Assembly: GCA_963662245.2 (NCBI GenBank)
Contig: CAXXVQ010000010.1
Coordinates: forward strand, 1-64,000
Direction: 5' to 3'
Origin: JAFGVL01 sp963662245
GTDB lineage: Bacteria > Bacteroidota > Bacteroidia > Bacteroidales > Paludibacteraceae
Length of the DNA: 64,000 bases
Each line of letters begins with the position of its first letter. Positions within the stretch are counted from its first letter, which is position 1. The notes beneath the pieces are model-generated. The model had not been told where the DNA came from, searched no databases, and worked only from the letters and a program-made list of their open reading frames with translations. The position numbers and the translations under genes were made by a program. This document shows positions 51,414-59,391 of this stretch, piece by piece.

Positions 51414-52109
51414 TTATTTAAAATAGAATCTAACCATTAGACTAGAATAGGTAGATGTTGAGCCCACCTCAGTCTCATTATTTTCATCATCGTCATTTGT
51501 TGCTTTTAAAAAAGCAAGACCAACTTCTCCACCAATACTAAAATATGGATTGAAGAAATACTCCGCACCTATTGTTGGTGATAATCCTAGCATATTTATC
51601 TCTGTTTTTTCTGGCTCTAAACCATAATAAGATGCACTATATGATGAATAAGAATTTGAATTTGGGTTATCAGAAGTAGTTTCAGAAGTAGCTTCAGAAA
51701 TCATTTTCCCATAAGCAATTCTAGCTCCAACATAAATATTTGTTTTTTGATATTGATACATTCTAAAAATACCAACTCCAATTGTGTATGTTTTTGATTC
51801 AACCTTTGTATTAACTGTATTGTTGATATAGCTATTATAGTAGCTATCGTAATAGCTATTCTCAATAGTACTTTCTGTTGTAGCTTTTATATAAGAAATT
51901 TCAGGCTCAATTCTGAATTTATTATCAATATTAAATACACAGAATATTGAATTACCAAAAGAACCAGATGCATTCGAAGATAACTGTGTATCAAACCCAA
52001 GCCCAAAAGGTCTTAATACAAGAGAGTCCTTCTCATTTGCAAAAGCGTTTCCACTCACTAATAGTAATGTAAACATTACTCCAATCCATAATAATTTATT
52101 CGTTCTCAT
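51414..52109 (-). CDS. Outer-membrane beta-barrel protein
   Basis: The 231-residue protein has a signal peptide (LLWIGVMFTLLLVSGNAFA), amphipathic strands throughout (KFRIEPEISYIKATT, KTYTIGVGIFRMYQY, INMLGLSPTIGAEYFF) and a C-terminal Phe (SSLMVRFYFK). It has acidic and Ser/Tyr-rich loops. The fold suggests an eight- or ten-stranded small porin-like barrel; ligand unknown. Confidence 0.75.
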   Translation of the reverse strand: MRTNKLLWIGVMFTLLLVSGNAFANEKDSLVLRPFGLGFDTQLSSNASGSFGNSIFCVFNIDNKFRIEPEISYIKATTESTIENSYYDSYYNSYINNTVNTKVESKTYTIGVGIFRMYQYQKTNIYVGARIAYGKMISEATSETTSDNPNSNSYSSYSASYYGLEPEKTEINMLGLSPTIGAEYFFNPYFSIGGEVGLAFLKATNDDDENNETEVGSTSTYSSLMVRFYFK

Positions 52110-52140
52110 AACTTTTAAGTGTTTATTATTTTTTCGAACG

Positions 52141-52171
52141 CAAAAGTAGCATTTTAAATGGTTTGAACAAA
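52141..52171 (-). promoter_or_regulatory. Promoter of the outer-membrane barrel gene
   Basis: On the minus strand TTTG (52171-52168) is followed after 19 nt by TACTTTTG (52148-52141), an exact consensus match, 32 nt before the ATG at 52109. Confidence 0.75.
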
Positions 52172-52182
52172 CTTAATAAAAC

Positions 52183-52209
52183 AAAAAATCCCTACCAATA
52201 GGGGAGGAT
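52183..52209 (-). terminator. Terminator after the RibD/DHFR-like gene (family copy 2)
   Basis: ATCCTCCCCT and AGGGATTTTTT-type arms with a TATTGGT loop; related to the other three copies in this region but with different stem bases. Confidence 0.75.
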
Positions 52210-52213
52210 AGAG

Positions 52214-52747
52214 CTAAGGTGCTAGCCTATAATGTGATTGTACCAAGCCACTTTTATAATGCTGTGAGCTTATTAGAGAAAGTTTTTGTTCAGGAAAACC
52301 TTCTTGAAATAATCTCACCCCAGCACCAAGAAGGATAGGGATAGTGGAAATAATAAGTTCATCCAGTAGCTTATACTTTAAAAGTAAATTTACAACTTGA
52401 GCACCACCATCTACAAAGATATCTTTCCCGGATTCAGCCTTTAATCTTTGTACAAGTTCTGTAATATCTCCGTTATAAAATTCAATGTTTCCGATATTCT
52501 CACGAACAGTCCGTGTGATTATGTATGATTTCATTTCAGCATGAGGAAATTGTGGTACCTGAGACATTACCCAATCATAAGTTTTACGCCCCATAATTAC
52601 AGCATCAATTCTATTCATTAAGCTTTGGTATCCATAATCTTCACCTTCAGTGGCAACCAAGTCCAAGAAACTTAAATCATCATTTGGTTTGGCAATATAT
52701 TCATCTATACTCTGAGCAATATAAAGGATAAGTTTTCTTGTTTCCAT
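52214..52747 (-). CDS. Dihydrofolate reductase-like protein (RibD C-terminal family)
   Basis: The 177-residue protein matches the RibD_C/YyaP family: KLILYIAQSIDEYIAKPNDDLSFLD, RIDAVIMGRKTYDWVMS, IFVDGGAQVVNLLLKYKLLDELIISTIPILLGAGVRLF. These bind NADPH in a DHFR fold but the substrate is usually unknown. It appears independent of its neighbours, each separated by terminators. Confidence 0.88.
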   Translation of the reverse strand: METRKLILYIAQSIDEYIAKPNDDLSFLDLVATEGEDYGYQSLMNRIDAVIMGRKTYDWVMSQVPQFPHAEMKSYIITRTVRENIGNIEFYNGDITELVQRLKAESGKDIFVDGGAQVVNLLLKYKLLDELIISTIPILLGAGVRLFQEGFPEQKLSLISSQHYKSGLVQSHYRLAP

Positions 52748-52782
52748 AAATCGTTATTTTTTATAAATCTAATAATTTTAAA

Positions 52783-52812
52783 CAAAAAATCCCCACCAAT
52801 AGGTGAGGACTC
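52783..52812 (-). terminator. Terminator after the peroxiredoxin gene (family copy 3)
   Basis: On the minus strand GTCCTCACC and GGTGGGGAT pair across TATT, with a T run. Confidence 0.85.
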
Positions 52813-52831
52813 TTCATTTACTATACAGATA

Positions 52832-53542
52832 TTATTTCTTCAAAATCTTCTTCAATACTTCGTCTTTGTCAAGCTTTTTGGTACAGAAGAACCAATCTTT
52901 ACAATCTAGTTCGCCATCTTCCATTCTGGCTTTAGCTCCACCACAGGAACCTGCAGGGCCAATAATAACATCATCACCCGGTCTCCAGTCTGCAGGCGTA
53001 GCTACACCAAACTCATCAGCAGTTTGTAAGGCAATAACTACACGGTAAAGTTCATCAAAGTTTCTACCTAAACTTAATGGGTAATAAATAATTGTTCTGA
53101 TAATACCTTTTGGATCAATAACAAATACAGCTCTCACAGCCTTTGTAGTATCTTCGTTAGGCTGAATCATACCATATTTCATAGCTACATCCATTTTGAT
53201 ATCTTCAATCAAAGGGAATTTCACTTCAACATCTTTCATTCCTTTGTACTCAATCTTTTCTTTGATTGTTCTAAGCCATGCAATATGACTATATAAACCA
53301 TCAATAGAAAGACCTACAAGCTTACAATTAGCTTCATTAAATTTGCTTTCAAGTGTAGCAAAAGTCATAAATTCAGAAGTACATACAGGAGTAAAATCAG
53401 CAGGGTGGCTGAATAAGATTACCCAACTTCCTTTATAGTCAGCTGGAAAGTTAATTTCACCTTGTGTAGTAACAGCTACAAACTCTGGAGCAGCATCTCC
53501 AATTTTAGGCATACTTACTTGTTTTTCACGCATTTCTTCCAT
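52832..53542 (-). CDS. Peroxiredoxin (Prx6/AhpC-TSA type)
   Basis: The 236-residue protein has the peroxidatic motif HPADFTPVCTSEF (Cys about position 54), the Prx6-type C-terminal domain and further Cys at GSCGGAK and LDCKDWFFCTKK, which may act as resolving residues. It reduces peroxides in the cytoplasm and would help protect oxygen-sensitive nitrogenase. It is monocistronic, ending at a terminator. Confidence 0.9.
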   Translation of the reverse strand: MEEMREKQVSMPKIGDAAPEFVAVTTQGEINFPADYKGSWVILFSHPADFTPVCTSEFMTFATLESKFNEANCKLVGLSIDGLYSHIAWLRTIKEKIEYKGMKDVEVKFPLIEDIKMDVAMKYGMIQPNEDTTKAVRAVFVIDPKGIIRTIIYYPLSLGRNFDELYRVVIALQTADEFGVATPADWRPGDDVIIGPAGSCGGAKARMEDGELDCKDWFFCTKKLDKDEVLKKILKK

Positions 53543-53702
53543 AATCAGTTAAATTTTAAGTTATTAATAATAAAATCAGTCTAATCGAAATCAATGGTTG
53601 GTATGCTAAAAGAGATAATAAATTTAGGTATTAAATATTACAATGGAAATTAAAAAGCAATGTTTTTTTAACATAAGTTCATTATACCTTTATTTATAAA
53701 AC

Positions 53703-53732
53703 AAAAAATCCCCACCATACAGGTGAGGACTC
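53703..53732 (-). terminator. Terminator of the lemA-TPM operon (family copy 4)
   Basis: GTCCTCACCT and AGGTGGGG-like arms (GGTGGGGATTTTTT) lie just past the stop at 53774 on the minus strand. Confidence 0.8.
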
Positions 53733-53773
53733 TTCATATTCTTCATTCTTAATTTTTCATTCTTAATTTAAAA

Positions 53774-54565
53774 CTACCAACTTCCACCGGCTCCACCGCC
53801 TCCGAAGCTTCCGCCTCCAAAGCCACCAAAACCGCCTCCGCTATAGCCTGATGATGAACCACCACCAAAACCACCGCCACCAAGGAAAATCCAAGGAAGT
53901 GCACTTCCGCCATAACTAGTGTGTCCATTACCATCTTTATCATTTCCGCCACCGCGTTTTTTGCTAAAGATGATAACAATAGCAATTACTATAAAGATAA
54001 TGAAGAAGATACGACCTTTACCGCTTTTTTCTTTTAAGCTGGCTACATCAATTTCGCCTTTTGCAAGCTTATATAAATAAGACACACCGGCAACAGTTCC
54101 ACCATAATAATCATTTTGTTTAAAGTATGGAATCATTACTTGGTCAGAAATACGGTTAGCAATGGCATCAGGTATTGCACCCTCCAATCCACGACCAATG
54201 GCAATAAATAATTCACCACGCTCACGCTCCGTTTTTGGTTTGATTAAGATAACAATACCATTGTCAAACTTAGCATCACCAACACCCCATTTTTCACCTA
54301 ATTCAGTGGCATATTGAGCTTTATCCATGCCGGCAAGGTCGTTTACTGTCACTACAGTAATTTGATTTGAAGTAGAATCATCTACCATTACTAGAACTTG
54401 CTCTAATTCAGCTCGTTGTGATGGAGTGAAGATGCCTGCGAAGTCATTAACTAATCGTTGAGGTGAGGGTCTATTCGGAATTTGAGAAAATACATTTACA
54501 CAGAAAGCAACGAACAAAAGAATGAACGAAGTTTTGAGCGATTTATTTGTTCTTAATTTAATCAT
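53774..54565 (-). CDS. TPM-domain membrane protein with Gly-rich tail (YgcG-like)
   Basis: The 263-residue protein has a signal peptide, a TPM domain (PSPQRLVNDFAGIFTPSQRAELEQVL ... YATELGEKWGVGDAKFDNGIVIL, about 30-170), a transmembrane helix (IFFIIFIVIAIVIIF) and a Gly/Ser-rich tail ending GGGGAGGSW. Such YgcG-like proteins occur with LemA in envelope-linked operons. It overlaps the next gene by four bases. Confidence 0.85.
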   Translation of the reverse strand: MIKLRTNKSLKTSFILLFVAFCVNVFSQIPNRPSPQRLVNDFAGIFTPSQRAELEQVLVMVDDSTSNQITVVTVNDLAGMDKAQYATELGEKWGVGDAKFDNGIVILIKPKTERERGELFIAIGRGLEGAIPDAIANRISDQVMIPYFKQNDYYGGTVAGVSYLYKLAKGEIDVASLKEKSGKGRIFFIIFIVIAIVIIFSKKRGGGNDKDGNGHTSYGGSALPWIFLGGGGFGGGSSSGYSGGGFGGFGGGSFGGGGAGGSW

Positions 54566-54999
54566 TTTTCAAAAGAAATTTCATTCGTTAATTCGTTGAT
54601 GTCGTCAGGCTGAATAGGGAAGTGCTCGGCCAATTGTTTACCGGCTTCCATAATTGCCCAACATAGTCCATTTGTAAATTCTCCTTTACGGAAGAAATCA
54701 ACAATGGTTGTGTAAATTGTATCCCAAAAATCTTTAGGTACAGTTTCATTAATGCCTTTATCACCAATCACCGCAAACTTTTTATCTACAATAGACATAT
54801 AAAATAAAACTCCATTACGAAGCTCTGTTTTTTGCATACCAAGTTTACCAAATACTTCAACAGCAGTATCAAGCACATTATCGTGACTTGTGCGATCTAT
54901 ATGCAGGCGAATTTCCCCTGAAGTTAGTTTTTCTGCTTCAGTGATAGCCTTCTCAATGCGGCTTTTTTGTTCTTTCGTAAAAAAATCTTTAGGATTCAT
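54562..54999 (-). CDS. TPM-domain protein, soluble form
   Basis: The 145-residue protein is one TPM domain without signal peptide: KSRIEKAITEAEKLTSGEIRLHIDR, AVEVFGKLGMQKTELRNGVLFYMSIVDKKFAVIGDKGINE. It is the middle gene of lemA-TPM-TPM, sharing one base with lemA. The biochemical role of the family is unsettled. Confidence 0.85.
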   Translation of the reverse strand: MNPKDFFTKEQKSRIEKAITEAEKLTSGEIRLHIDRTSHDNVLDTAVEVFGKLGMQKTELRNGVLFYMSIVDKKFAVIGDKGINETVPKDFWDTIYTTIVDFFRKGEFTNGLCWAIMEAGKQLAEHFPIQPDDINELTNEISFEK

Positions 55000-55577
55000 T
55001 AAAACTCAACTTTAGGCGTTTCTTTTTCTGCTTCTGTAGCTTCGAAATATGCGCGTTTTTCAAATCCGAATAACATTCCCGGGAATCTGCGAATAATACT
55101 GTTAAACTCTCTACAAGTCTCGTTATAACGCATTCTTTCTGTATTAATTCTGTTTTCAGTACCCTCTAGTTGAGCCTGAAGATCAAGGAAGTTTTGATTT
55201 GCTTTTAAATCAGGATATCTTTCTTGAATCATCAATAACTTACCTAATGCAGCAGATAATTGACCTTGAGCTGCTTGATATTGTTTTAATTTCTCAGGAG
55301 TAAGGTTAGTTGGATCAACTGTGATTTGAGTTGCTTTAGCACGAGCAGAAACAACTCCTTCAAATGTTTCTTTTTCGTGTGCTGCATATCCTTTTACTGT
55401 TGCTACTAGGTTAGGGATAAGATCTGCACGACGCTTGTATGAACTTTCTACCTGTGCCCATTGTGCAGGAACCGCTTCATCCATAGTAACTAATTTGTTG
55501 TAAGTAGAGAAGCCCCATATAACAATAATAGCAATTATACCTACAATAGATAAGGTAACAATAAGTGATTTCTTCAT
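54999..55577 (-). CDS. lemA: LemA family protein
   Basis: The 192-residue protein has an N-terminal transmembrane helix (IVTLSIVGIIAIIVIWGF) and the LemA domain with YNKLVTMDEAVPAQWAQVESSYKRRADLIPNLVATVKGYAAHE and RRFPGMLFGFEKRAYF. It leads the operon with the two TPM genes. A TAGCTTTG -7-like element lies at 55,654-55,647 on the minus strand, about 70 nt upstream. Confidence 0.92.
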   Translation of the reverse strand: MKKSLIVTLSIVGIIAIIVIWGFSTYNKLVTMDEAVPAQWAQVESSYKRRADLIPNLVATVKGYAAHEKETFEGVVSARAKATQITVDPTNLTPEKLKQYQAAQGQLSAALGKLLMIQERYPDLKANQNFLDLQAQLEGTENRINTERMRYNETCREFNSIIRRFPGMLFGFEKRAYFEATEAEKETPKVEF

Positions 55578-55909
55578 AAATTATAATTTTTGATGGTTAA
55601 ATTTTTCTATTTCACGGTTTCAAATGTCAAATTCTCTGCCAAGAGTCAAAGCTATATCTTTTTTAGCCATTATTGGTAAAAATCATGAAAATATGTCATA
55701 AAACTACCAAAATGGAGGATAAGATTCCCAAATGTAATAATCGATTTGAAATATCTATAAACTCCTTATATGAGAGAGTTTCAACGGTGCTTCCATTTCC
55801 TACATTTATGTAAAATGAGCTAAATAATCTACACAAAAGGTTGAAAATTTAATACAAATGAAATCTCAATACTGAGTATAATTCATTGATAATGTTTTAG
55901 TTATGCTTT

Positions 55910-55928
55910 TTGGCACGCTATTTATATA
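55910..55928 (+). promoter_or_regulatory. Degenerate sigma-54-like site before nifN
   Basis: TTGGCACG fits the -24 half of sigma-54 promoters, but the -12 half reads TTATA rather than TTGCA/T. It sits 30 nt before the nifN ATG. The 380-bp region 55578-55957 shows no TGT-N10-ACA NifA site that I could find, and no gene. Confidence 0.35.
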
Positions 55929-55957
55929 AAGCAAACAGAACAAGAAAGACTGAGATT

Positions 55958-57370
55958 ATGATTACTAAGAGTGAAACAAAACCGAACTACACAGCTACTC
56001 GCAACGCCTGCAAACTATGTGCTCCACTAGGTGCATCATTAGTTTTCAAAGGGATTCAAGGTTGCGTTCCTATGATTCATGGTTCGCAAGGATGCGCTAC
56101 TTACATCCGACGCTACATGATCAGCCACTACAAAGAGCCGGTAGACATTGCATCCTCAAACTTTAGTGAGGAATCAACCGTATATGGTGGTGCTAAGAAC
56201 TTTATCACAGGTATTGATAATGTGATTAAACAATACCACCCAAAAGTATTGGGAATTGCATCTACATGTTTATCTGAAACAATTGGAGAAGATGTTCCCG
56301 GATTAATCAAACAATATCAAAAAGCACACGAAGGAGAGGATTTACCTCACTTTGTTTTTGCATCAACTCCTAGTTACCAAGGCTCACACATGGATGGTTT
56401 CCATGAAACAGTTTTATCTGCAGTAAAAGTATTAGCAGAAGGAGGAACTACAGGAGAACATGTAAACATATTTTCTGGATTTATTTCTCCTGAAGATATT
56501 CGCTACATAAAAGATGTATTTGAAGATTTTGGATTGTATCCGGTTTTAATGCCTGACTTTTCTGATTCTTTAGATAATCCACACTGGAGAGACTATAAAT
56601 TGCTACCTGAAGGTGGTACTTCAATAGATGATATTAAAAGCACAGGAACTGCAAAAGCTAGTATTGAGTTTGGTTCTGTATTGAACCGTGGAGCTCTTTA
56701 CGGAAAAATTAAAAGCCATAAAAAACAATATACTGCTGGAACATGGTTAGAAGATAATTTCTCTGTGCCTAATACGCGAATGACTATGCCTATTGGGATT
56801 AATGCTTCGGATGTGTTTTTTGATTTATTGTCAAAATTAAGTGGAAAGCCAATACCTGAGAGACATACTCGTGAACGCGGAAGATTAATTGATTCATACA
56901 TTGATGGACATAAATATGTGTTTGGAAAACAAGCAATCGTTTATGGTGATGAAGATTTTATCCTAGGTATAGTTTCTTTCTTATTAGAAATAGGTATGAT
57001 TCCAGTCTTAATTGCATCTGGTGGAGAAAGTAACTTGTTGAAAGATGAAGTTTCTAAAATTATGGAAGCTTCAGAGAATGCTCCAGAAGAAATGCCAATG
57101 ATAGTAAATGGAATGGACTTCGAGTCAATCAATGATATGGTAGAAGACCTTAAACCGGATATTTTAATTGGAAGCAGCAAAGGTTATTATATCTCACGCC
57201 GATTAAATATTCCTATCGTAAGAGTAGGGTTCCCTGTACATGACAGACACGGAGCATCAAGACTTCTTCACATAGGATATAAAGGAGCACACCAATTGTT
57301 TGATAGAATTGCAAATTCATTTATCGAACACAAACAAGAAAATGCTAAAGTAGCATACAAATACATCTAA
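55958..57370 (+). CDS. nifN: Nitrogenase FeMo-cofactor scaffold protein NifN
   Basis: The 470-residue protein has the NifN/K start NACKLCAPLGASLVFKGIQGCVPMIHGSQGCATYIRRY, VDIASSNFSEESTVYGG and GIASTCLSETIGEDVPG, with the C-terminal IVRVGFPVHDRHGASRLLH. NifN partners NifE in FeMo-co maturation. ATG 55958 is preferred over an upstream TTG at 55910 because the extra residues fall in the promoter-like region. It begins a second nif operon with nifB, fdx and nifV. Confidence 0.93.
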   Translation: MITKSETKPNYTATRNACKLCAPLGASLVFKGIQGCVPMIHGSQGCATYIRRYMISHYKEPVDIASSNFSEESTVYGGAKNFITGIDNVIKQYHPKVLGIASTCLSETIGEDVPGLIKQYQKAHEGEDLPHFVFASTPSYQGSHMDGFHETVLSAVKVLAEGGTTGEHVNIFSGFISPEDIRYIKDVFEDFGLYPVLMPDFSDSLDNPHWRDYKLLPEGGTSIDDIKSTGTAKASIEFGSVLNRGALYGKIKSHKKQYTAGTWLEDNFSVPNTRMTMPIGINASDVFFDLLSKLSGKPIPERHTRERGRLIDSYIDGHKYVFGKQAIVYGDEDFILGIVSFLLEIGMIPVLIASGGESNLLKDEVSKIMEASENAPEEMPMIVNGMDFESINDMVEDLKPDILIGSSKGYYISRRLNIPIVRVGFPVHDRHGASRLLHIGYKGAHQLFDRIANSFIEHKQENAKVAYKYI

Positions 57371-57475
57371 TTAGCTAATATATAAATGTGCTAATTAGAT
57401 AATAAAAGAATACCCATTAAATGGATTAATGAATTTGCTAATCTGCTAATTTACTAATTCTCTAATTTGAATAAG
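57371..57475. repeat. Octamer-based intercistronic repeat between nifN and nifB
   Basis: The right half is four tandem octamers (TTGCTAAT, CTGCTAAT, TTACTAAT, TCTCTAAT); the left half carries the opposite-strand form (ATTAGCTAAT, GTGCTAATTAG). It could fold as an imperfect hairpin in the mRNA. Confidence 0.65.
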
Positions 57476-57477
57476 TT

Positions 57478-58791
57478 ATGAAAGAGCTAAACGAAGAAAT
57501 GGACATGAATTCAGTTTTCACTGATCCTAAAGATACAGCATTAGCAAAGCACCCTTGTTTTGATAAAGATGCAAAACACTCACATGCAAGAGTTCACTTA
57601 CCAGTTGCACCAAAATGTAATATTCAATGCAACTACTGTAATCGTAAATACGATTGTGTAAATGAGAGTAGACCAGGGGTAACATCTTCAGTTCTAGCTC
57701 CATTCCAAGCTCTTGAATACATCAAAGTATTAGATGAGAAATTGGATAAGCTTTCAGTAGTAGGTATTGCTGGTCCTGGTGATCCGTTTGCAAACCCTAA
57801 AGAAACTATAGAAACTATGCGTAAAATCAAAGCTCAGTTTCCTGAAAAAATATTCTGTTTATCAACTAACGGGATGGATTTATACCCATATATTGATGAA
57901 TTAGCTGAAATAGGTGTATCGCATGTTACTATTACAATCAATGCTATTGATCCAGAAATTACCGCAAAAGTATATCGCTGGGTTCGCTATAATAAACATG
58001 TGTACCGTGGTGTTGAAGGAGCAAAAGTTCTTTTGGAACAACAACTTAGATGTATCCCCAAATTAAAAGAAAGAGGAATTGTAGTGAAAATCAATTCTAT
58101 TATCATACCTGGTATCAATGAACATCATATCCCCGAAGTAGCTAAAAAATGTGCTGAACTTGGTGCTGATGTAATGAACTGCATTCCATTGATTCCTACA
58201 GCAGAAACTGAATTCGCAGAATTTGAAAAACCAGATACAAAGATGATTTTCAAAGTGCGTACTGAAGCTTCAGATTATATGGATATGATGAGCCACTGTG
58301 CTCGCTGTCGTGCTGATGCAGCCGGTTTACTAGGTCAAGACTTAACTGATTCTTATACTTTATTGCAAGAAATGTCAACTCTTACTGAAGTTGATAACAG
58401 CAACCGTCCATATGTAGCTGTAGCCACTAACGAGGGATTACTTGTTAACCAACACATGGGAGAAGCAATGTCACTATACATCTATAAACAAACACCTAAT
58501 GGATATCAGTTTGTAGAAGAAAGACAAACACCAAGAGCAGGTAAAGGCGATAACCGTTGGTTAGAATTAGCAAAAGTATTATCAGATTGTCGTGGAATAT
58601 TAGTTTCAGGTGTAGGTGAGAACCCTAAAGCCATCTTAACATCTTGTGGTGTTAGAGTAGTGGAAATGACTGGGTTAATAGATGAAGGACTTGATGGAGT
58701 ATTCAATAATAAGCCTATTCGTAGTATTGCAAAAGCAGATGCATTTAAATGCGGTTCAGAATGTAAAGGAACAGGGCAAGGATGTGCCTAA
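57478..58791 (+). CDS. nifB: FeMo-cofactor biosynthesis protein NifB (radical SAM plus NifX/NafY domain)
   Basis: The 437-residue enzyme has a radical SAM core with CNIQCNYCNRKYDC (CxxxCxxC cluster), GIAGPGDPFANP and VMNCIPLIPTAETEFAE. After about residue 310 it has a dinitrogenase iron-molybdenum cofactor (NafY/NifX) domain (YVAVATNEGLLVNQHMGEAM, SGVGENPKAIL). It makes NifB-co, the 8Fe-9S-C core, for NifEN. The C-terminal ECKGTGQGC adds cysteines. Confidence 0.96.
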   Translation: MKELNEEMDMNSVFTDPKDTALAKHPCFDKDAKHSHARVHLPVAPKCNIQCNYCNRKYDCVNESRPGVTSSVLAPFQALEYIKVLDEKLDKLSVVGIAGPGDPFANPKETIETMRKIKAQFPEKIFCLSTNGMDLYPYIDELAEIGVSHVTITINAIDPEITAKVYRWVRYNKHVYRGVEGAKVLLEQQLRCIPKLKERGIVVKINSIIIPGINEHHIPEVAKKCAELGADVMNCIPLIPTAETEFAEFEKPDTKMIFKVRTEASDYMDMMSHCARCRADAAGLLGQDLTDSYTLLQEMSTLTEVDNSNRPYVAVATNEGLLVNQHMGEAMSLYIYKQTPNGYQFVEERQTPRAGKGDNRWLELAKVLSDCRGILVSGVGENPKAILTSCGVRVVEMTGLIDEGLDGVFNNKPIRSIAKADAFKCGSECKGTGQGCA

Positions 58792-58830
58792 AATAAGGAG
58801 TGAGAGGTGAGTATTAGAGAATGTTAGTAA

Positions 58831-58922
58831 TGGCAAATCATTATTCAGCAAAAATAGAAAAGTAGTGGCGAATCATCATTCGCCAAGTATAATCCGAAAA
58901 AGTGGCAAATAATAATTTGCCA
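58831..58922. repeat. Tandem REP-like hairpins between nifB and fdx
   Basis: TGGCGAAT-CATC-ATTCGCCA (58866-58885) and TGGCAAAT-AATA-ATTTGCCA (58903-58922) are perfect 8-bp hairpins; a degenerate third copy lies at 58831-58850. The G-C to A-T pair change between copies keeps the stem, which suggests a structural role. Confidence 0.75.
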
Positions 58923-58965
58923 TCAACAATAATTCAATCCACAATAATTCAAAAAATCAAAAGTT

Positions 58966-59274
58966 ATGAAAAAGCCAGATTATCACATTTTAGTGTGTAA
59001 TTCATTCCGTACAGCAGGTGAAGCACAAGGTGCTTGTAACAAAATGGGTGCTGCAGATTTCGTTCCTTATTTAATGGAAGAATGTGCTGACCGCGATCTT
59101 GATGTTACTGTTACTATGACAGGATGTTTAAATGTATGTGCACAAGGACCAATTATGGTTGTACATCCAAACAACTTTTGGTATGGTGGTGTAAAAAGCA
59201 CTGATATCATTGATGAAATCCTTGATGCACTTGAAGAAGGTGAAGCTTGCGAAAAATATCTAATTGCAGACTAA
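58966..59274 (+). CDS. Thioredoxin-fold [2Fe-2S] ferredoxin, nif-associated
   Basis: The 102-residue protein has Cys in ILVCNSFRTAGEAQGACN and TGCLNVCAQGPIMVVHP, the four-Cys layout of Shethna-type thioredoxin-fold ferredoxins, then the family motif YGGVKSTDIIDEIL. Such ferredoxins occur in nif operons of anaerobes near nifB and may supply electrons to cofactor synthesis. Its partner is not proven. Confidence 0.9.
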   Translation: MKKPDYHILVCNSFRTAGEAQGACNKMGAADFVPYLMEECADRDLDVTVTMTGCLNVCAQGPIMVVHPNNFWYGGVKSTDIIDEILDALEEGEACEKYLIAD

Positions 59275-59278
59275 AAAT

Positions 59279-59388
59279 ATTAGCAAATGAGAAAGTGAGA
59301 TAATTAGTAAATAAGAAACACATGCCTATTTATCTGTGATTGCATTTCTTAATCTGCTAATCTGCTAATAATCAAATTTGCTAATCAA
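59279..59388. repeat. Octamer-based intercistronic repeat between fdx and nifV
   Basis: ATTAGCAA, ATGAGAAA, ATTAGTAA, ATAAGAAA on the left are mirrored by ATTTCTTA, CTGCTAAT (twice) and TTGCTAAT on the right, giving an imperfect stem around a 20-nt centre. Confidence 0.65.
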
Positions 59389-59391
59389 AAA

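Noticed and set aside
53749..53985. 78-codon ORF over the Gly-rich end of the TPM gene
   Set aside because: A frame shadow of the GGx-repeat coding sequence of the YgcG-like protein.
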